Assembly (NCBI GenBank): GCA_002332905.1
Contig: DDAM01000009.1
Location: forward strand, 11,257-75,256
Origin: Firmicutes bacterium UBA2058
GTDB taxonomy: Bacteria; Bacillota; Clostridia; Tissierellales; Sedimentibacteraceae
Direction of reading: 5' to 3'
DNA: 64,000 nt
Shown here: one piece after another, positions 61,544 to 64,000 of the stretch
How the letters are laid out: every line of letters starts with the position of its first letter
How positions within the stretch are numbered: position 1 is the stretch's first letter
Notes under the pieces: generated by a model
The model's input: the letters and a program-made list of their open reading frames with translations, nothing else
Databases searched by the model: none
What the model was told of the DNA's origin: nothing
Program-made: the position numbers and the translations under genes

Positions 61544-63823
61544 TTATTTAATTTCAATTCCGCCCCATTCTATTACTGTAAATCCGTTTCTTTTAAATGA
61601 AGATAACTCTTGCTCTTCTATATTTACAAATTTATCAAGACCCTTAAACACCATAAATATTCTTAGCATGCTATCAGGTTCTGGGCTTATATTTAACTTA
61701 GCACTTTGCTCATATACGTCAGTTTGGAATGTAATTAGGTTATATTTGTTATTCTGCATTTGAGGTAACCAATAAACTATAAATTCATTTAGTTCTTTTG
61801 CCGTTAATCCTAAATATTCAAGTTTTTCTTGTAAAAACTCTATTGTTTCACTTCCCTTTACAACAAAACCTTTAGACATATCCCATTTTGTTTCTCCTAT
61901 TCCTTCCCAATATAAATACGAATACTCTCTAGCATCATCTTTGTTTATCAATGTACCATCAGGCTTAGCGGTCACATTCCAACCATTCTTATATTTAGGA
62001 TATGTACATGTCAATGCACCATCTAAGTCTATACTTACATTAACATCTGTTTCCTTTTTGGGATATAAGTAAATAACAGGTTTTGCAAAGCCACCGATAA
62101 ACTCGAAATAAAATGAACTTTTTTCAGGGCTGTAATTACCTAAGTAATATGAATCTACCAAATATGCTAATTCATGGTTTAACATTCTATCTGTTAATAC
62201 TATATGTCCATCATAATAATCTACATTCTTAAGCCAATCTGAGTATAAATTAAATACATTATCACGCATCTCTTTACAGTAGTCTTGTTTCACACTAGCA
62301 ATTAGAGCCCATGTACCATATATGCTACTATATTCGTTCCAAGTGTAAATATCTGCAACACTACCAACATAGTCACTATATTCTTGTTTTATACCAAATT
62401 CCATTAGTTTACCTAAAAAATAATAATTTGTTATAGAATTTTTATTACTATCATCTGAAGCATTATTATCTTTTATTACTTCTGTTCTGAAAATTTCTGT
62501 AAAGTTTAGTTTGTTATCTGAAAGAGTAAACAAATAGTCTACATCTTCAATTGCACCTGTAAGTCTATTTTTATAAGACATGTTAAACCATGCCTTAGAA
62601 TCATTGTCTAAGGTTTTAATTGCTAAAATATTGCTTGAACCATCAATAGTTGTATCGTAATTATAGATAGTATCAATATATTTAAATCCGCTTTCTTCAA
62701 TTTTGTATATAGCTACATCAGCGCAATCATTTGTTTCACCGTTTTGGTCAGTATAAGTACTTTTTGTAGTTACTAAGAGCTCTGGGAAAGTATCAAAATC
62801 AAGGTCTAATAAAACTATTCCAACAACTTTTTGATTTAAAATGTCTGGTATATATTTGACTAAGCAATCATATACCTTTTGCATGTTAGGATCCTTTTCT
62901 CCACTACTAAAAGTTAAATCTATGGTTTCATTTAATACTTGATTAGTATTTTCAGTAATAGGTGTGTAGTTACTTAATGTAGCAATATTTTTATATGTAC
63001 ACTTATCATTATCAATCTGATAATGTACTTCTAAATTTTTCACGTTTATTTGTGAATAAACATAATCATTTTCGATGCTGTCAAATTTTATTTTATCATT
63101 GTCTTCTTCTACTACCGCATCGAATGATAATGTATCAGCTTTTATATTAGTTCCGTTTATATTAAAAATACACATATCTTCTGTATTGTGGTAAAGAGGT
63201 ATGTTATACATATATGCGGGGTCTATTATACAATTAAATGTTTTATTGTCATCATTTTTCTTTATGAAAGCATTTATATTAACTTCTGTTATTGTGTATG
63301 AAAAATCAAGGTTTTCTAACCTGATAGCAGATGGGTCGTCGCTATACCCGTTAAATTTTGCATATGGCTGATTATACACTATATTATATGGTGAATCGAA
63401 TTCACCTGAAAATATGTAATTAGTATTTTTCATGTTGTACTCAAATATATCAGTATCATATAAATCGTCGGTATCTTTGCATAGCAATAGTTTAGAAGAT
63501 TTTCTAACACGATTGTTATAATCACTAAAATAAACTATATTATCAATAATTTCTGAATCAGCTAAATTTATATGAATGTTATTACCATTAATATTTTTGT
63601 TAACATTAATTAGGCTAAGTTGTTCTTTTGTTGCATTTTGTAATGGTATTAAACTACTACTGTCATCGTTACAATAATTATCATTGATATTAACATTGTT
63701 GTTATTATTATCATAATTATCAGTGTTCTCATTAACACTAGTTTGTATATTTGTATTTTTATTACACCCTACAAAGCTAATTAATAATAAAACTATACAA
63801 ATTATTTTAATAAACCTTTTCAT
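61544..63823 (-). CDS. Paralogous lipoprotein, long form with C-terminal KPVIYLYP domain
   Basis: A 759-residue predicted lipoprotein with signal peptide and lipobox FVGC (Cys20), then a linker of Asn and Asp runs. The body (about 60-560) is paralogous to the following 593-residue protein, including VVGIVLLDLDFDTFPELLVT. An extra C-terminal domain (about 575-759) starts GGFAKPVIYLYPKKETDVNV and has LTCTYPKYKNGWNVTAKPDG and YSYLYWEG. I have seen this domain in other clostridial surface proteins but know no function for it. The start follows TGGAGG. The gene lies 25 bp before its paralogue, in one operon behind a clear promoter. Confidence 0.8.
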   Translation of the reverse strand: MKRFIKIICIVLLLISFVGCNKNTNIQTSVNENTDNYDNNNNNVNINDNYCNDDSSSLIPLQNATKEQLSLINVNKNINGNNIHINLADSEIIDNIVYFSDYNNRVRKSSKLLLCKDTDDLYDTDIFEYNMKNTNYIFSGEFDSPYNIVYNQPYAKFNGYSDDPSAIRLENLDFSYTITEVNINAFIKKNDDNKTFNCIIDPAYMYNIPLYHNTEDMCIFNINGTNIKADTLSFDAVVEEDNDKIKFDSIENDYVYSQINVKNLEVHYQIDNDKCTYKNIATLSNYTPITENTNQVLNETIDLTFSSGEKDPNMQKVYDCLVKYIPDILNQKVVGIVLLDLDFDTFPELLVTTKSTYTDQNGETNDCADVAIYKIEESGFKYIDTIYNYDTTIDGSSNILAIKTLDNDSKAWFNMSYKNRLTGAIEDVDYLFTLSDNKLNFTEIFRTEVIKDNNASDDSNKNSITNYYFLGKLMEFGIKQEYSDYVGSVADIYTWNEYSSIYGTWALIASVKQDYCKEMRDNVFNLYSDWLKNVDYYDGHIVLTDRMLNHELAYLVDSYYLGNYSPEKSSFYFEFIGGFAKPVIYLYPKKETDVNVSIDLDGALTCTYPKYKNGWNVTAKPDGTLINKDDAREYSYLYWEGIGETKWDMSKGFVVKGSETIEFLQEKLEYLGLTAKELNEFIVYWLPQMQNNKYNLITFQTDVYEQSAKLNISPEPDSMLRIFMVFKGLDKFVNIEEQELSSFKRNGFTVIEWGGIEIK

Positions 63824-63865
63824 ACTATAACCTCCAAATATAAAAATGATAAAACACTAACATTT

Positions 63866-63894
63866 ATTATATATATATTTTACTGTTTTGTAAA
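63866..63894 (-). promoter_or_regulatory. Promoter of the lipoprotein operon
   Basis: On the minus strand TTTACA (63894-63889), 17 bases, then a perfect TATAAT (63871-63866), 43 bases before the ATG. Beyond it, to the window end, no gene is visible. Confidence 0.75.
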
Positions 63895-64000
63895 CTTTTA
63901 ACATTATGGACCAGCGTCAAAGATTAAATATAGTTTAATATATCTCTATTTAATCAAGTTCGCTAATTGCACAAGTTTAAAATAGTTAAAATTTACCAAT

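Noticed and set aside
61280..61600. Plus-strand 106-codon frame over the lipoprotein junction
   Set aside because: It spans two convincing minus-strand lipoprotein starts and reads as hydrophobic shadow.
1..64000. tRNA or rRNA genes
   Set aside because: No cloverleaf with a GGTTCAAATCC-like arm and no rRNA-like tract was found on reading; a tRNAscan run would settle it.

Overview
The window is AT-rich DNA that looks like the chromosome of a spore-forming Clostridia member, possibly near Peptostreptococcaceae or Tissierellales; the genus cannot be fixed from sequence alone. The evidence is a dipicolinate synthase pair, a PdaA-type cortex deacetylase, a T-box proS, a SAM-I riboswitch, DUF1540 and YitT proteins, strong AGGAGG-type ribosome binding sites and frequent U-tailed hairpins. 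No rRNA, tRNA or CRISPR array was seen.

Bases 1-5.4 kb hold the end of an oligopeptide/dipeptide ABC importer operon (binding protein, two permeases, two ATPases, small membrane protein). At 5.4-5.6 kb is a probable insertion-sequence scar. At 5.7-9.1 kb is a compact RiPP cassette: a radical SAM/SPASM maturase, a 51-residue Cys-rich precursor with four Pro-Cys pairs, and an ABC exporter. Bases 9.2-30.4 kb are housekeeping: dpaAB, thioredoxin with an unusual reductase, DUF1540, pdaA, two tandem YitT proteins, an acyltransferase, DUF421, T-box/proS, an Lgt-like protein, SAM riboswitch/aspartokinase/asd, a CheY-like protein with a CheX-like fusion, an amidohydrolase, ptsI, a flavodoxin-like protein, a thioesterase and rlmD.

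Bases 30.4-48.4 kb are a defence island. It opens with a serine recombinase broken by one stop codon and a DUF1413 gene. Gabija (gajA and gajB, overlapping by 4 bp) follows. Next, on the same strand, is a 1663-residue protein with an HSP90/sacsin-like ATPase, an AlbA/Schlafen-like domain and a C-terminal caspase-like protease domain. A complete Wadjet operon (jetABCD) ends the island. Wadjet is bracketed by inverted copies of a 28-bp sequence (25 of 28 identical) that belongs to a dispersed repeat seen again further right.

Bases 48.4-56 kb are an accessory, partly decayed region. An intact tetR/amidohydrolase/membrane-protein cassette with a double palindromic operator is followed by a ruined paralogous cassette, whose tetR carries an internal inversion. 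After these come a membrane protein, a GNAT acetyltransferase and a DUF5673-like protein. Bases 56.1-58.6 kb (minus strand) hold a Mef-type efflux pump behind a leader-peptide attenuator (MTASIRLR), followed by a nucleotidyltransferase. Bases 58.7-63.9 kb (minus strand) hold a DUF3298-type protein and two tandem paralogous lipoproteins.

The strongest candidate for an undescribed system is the Gabija-linked HSP90-AlbA-caspase gene. Next are the RiPP cassette and the repeats around Wadjet.
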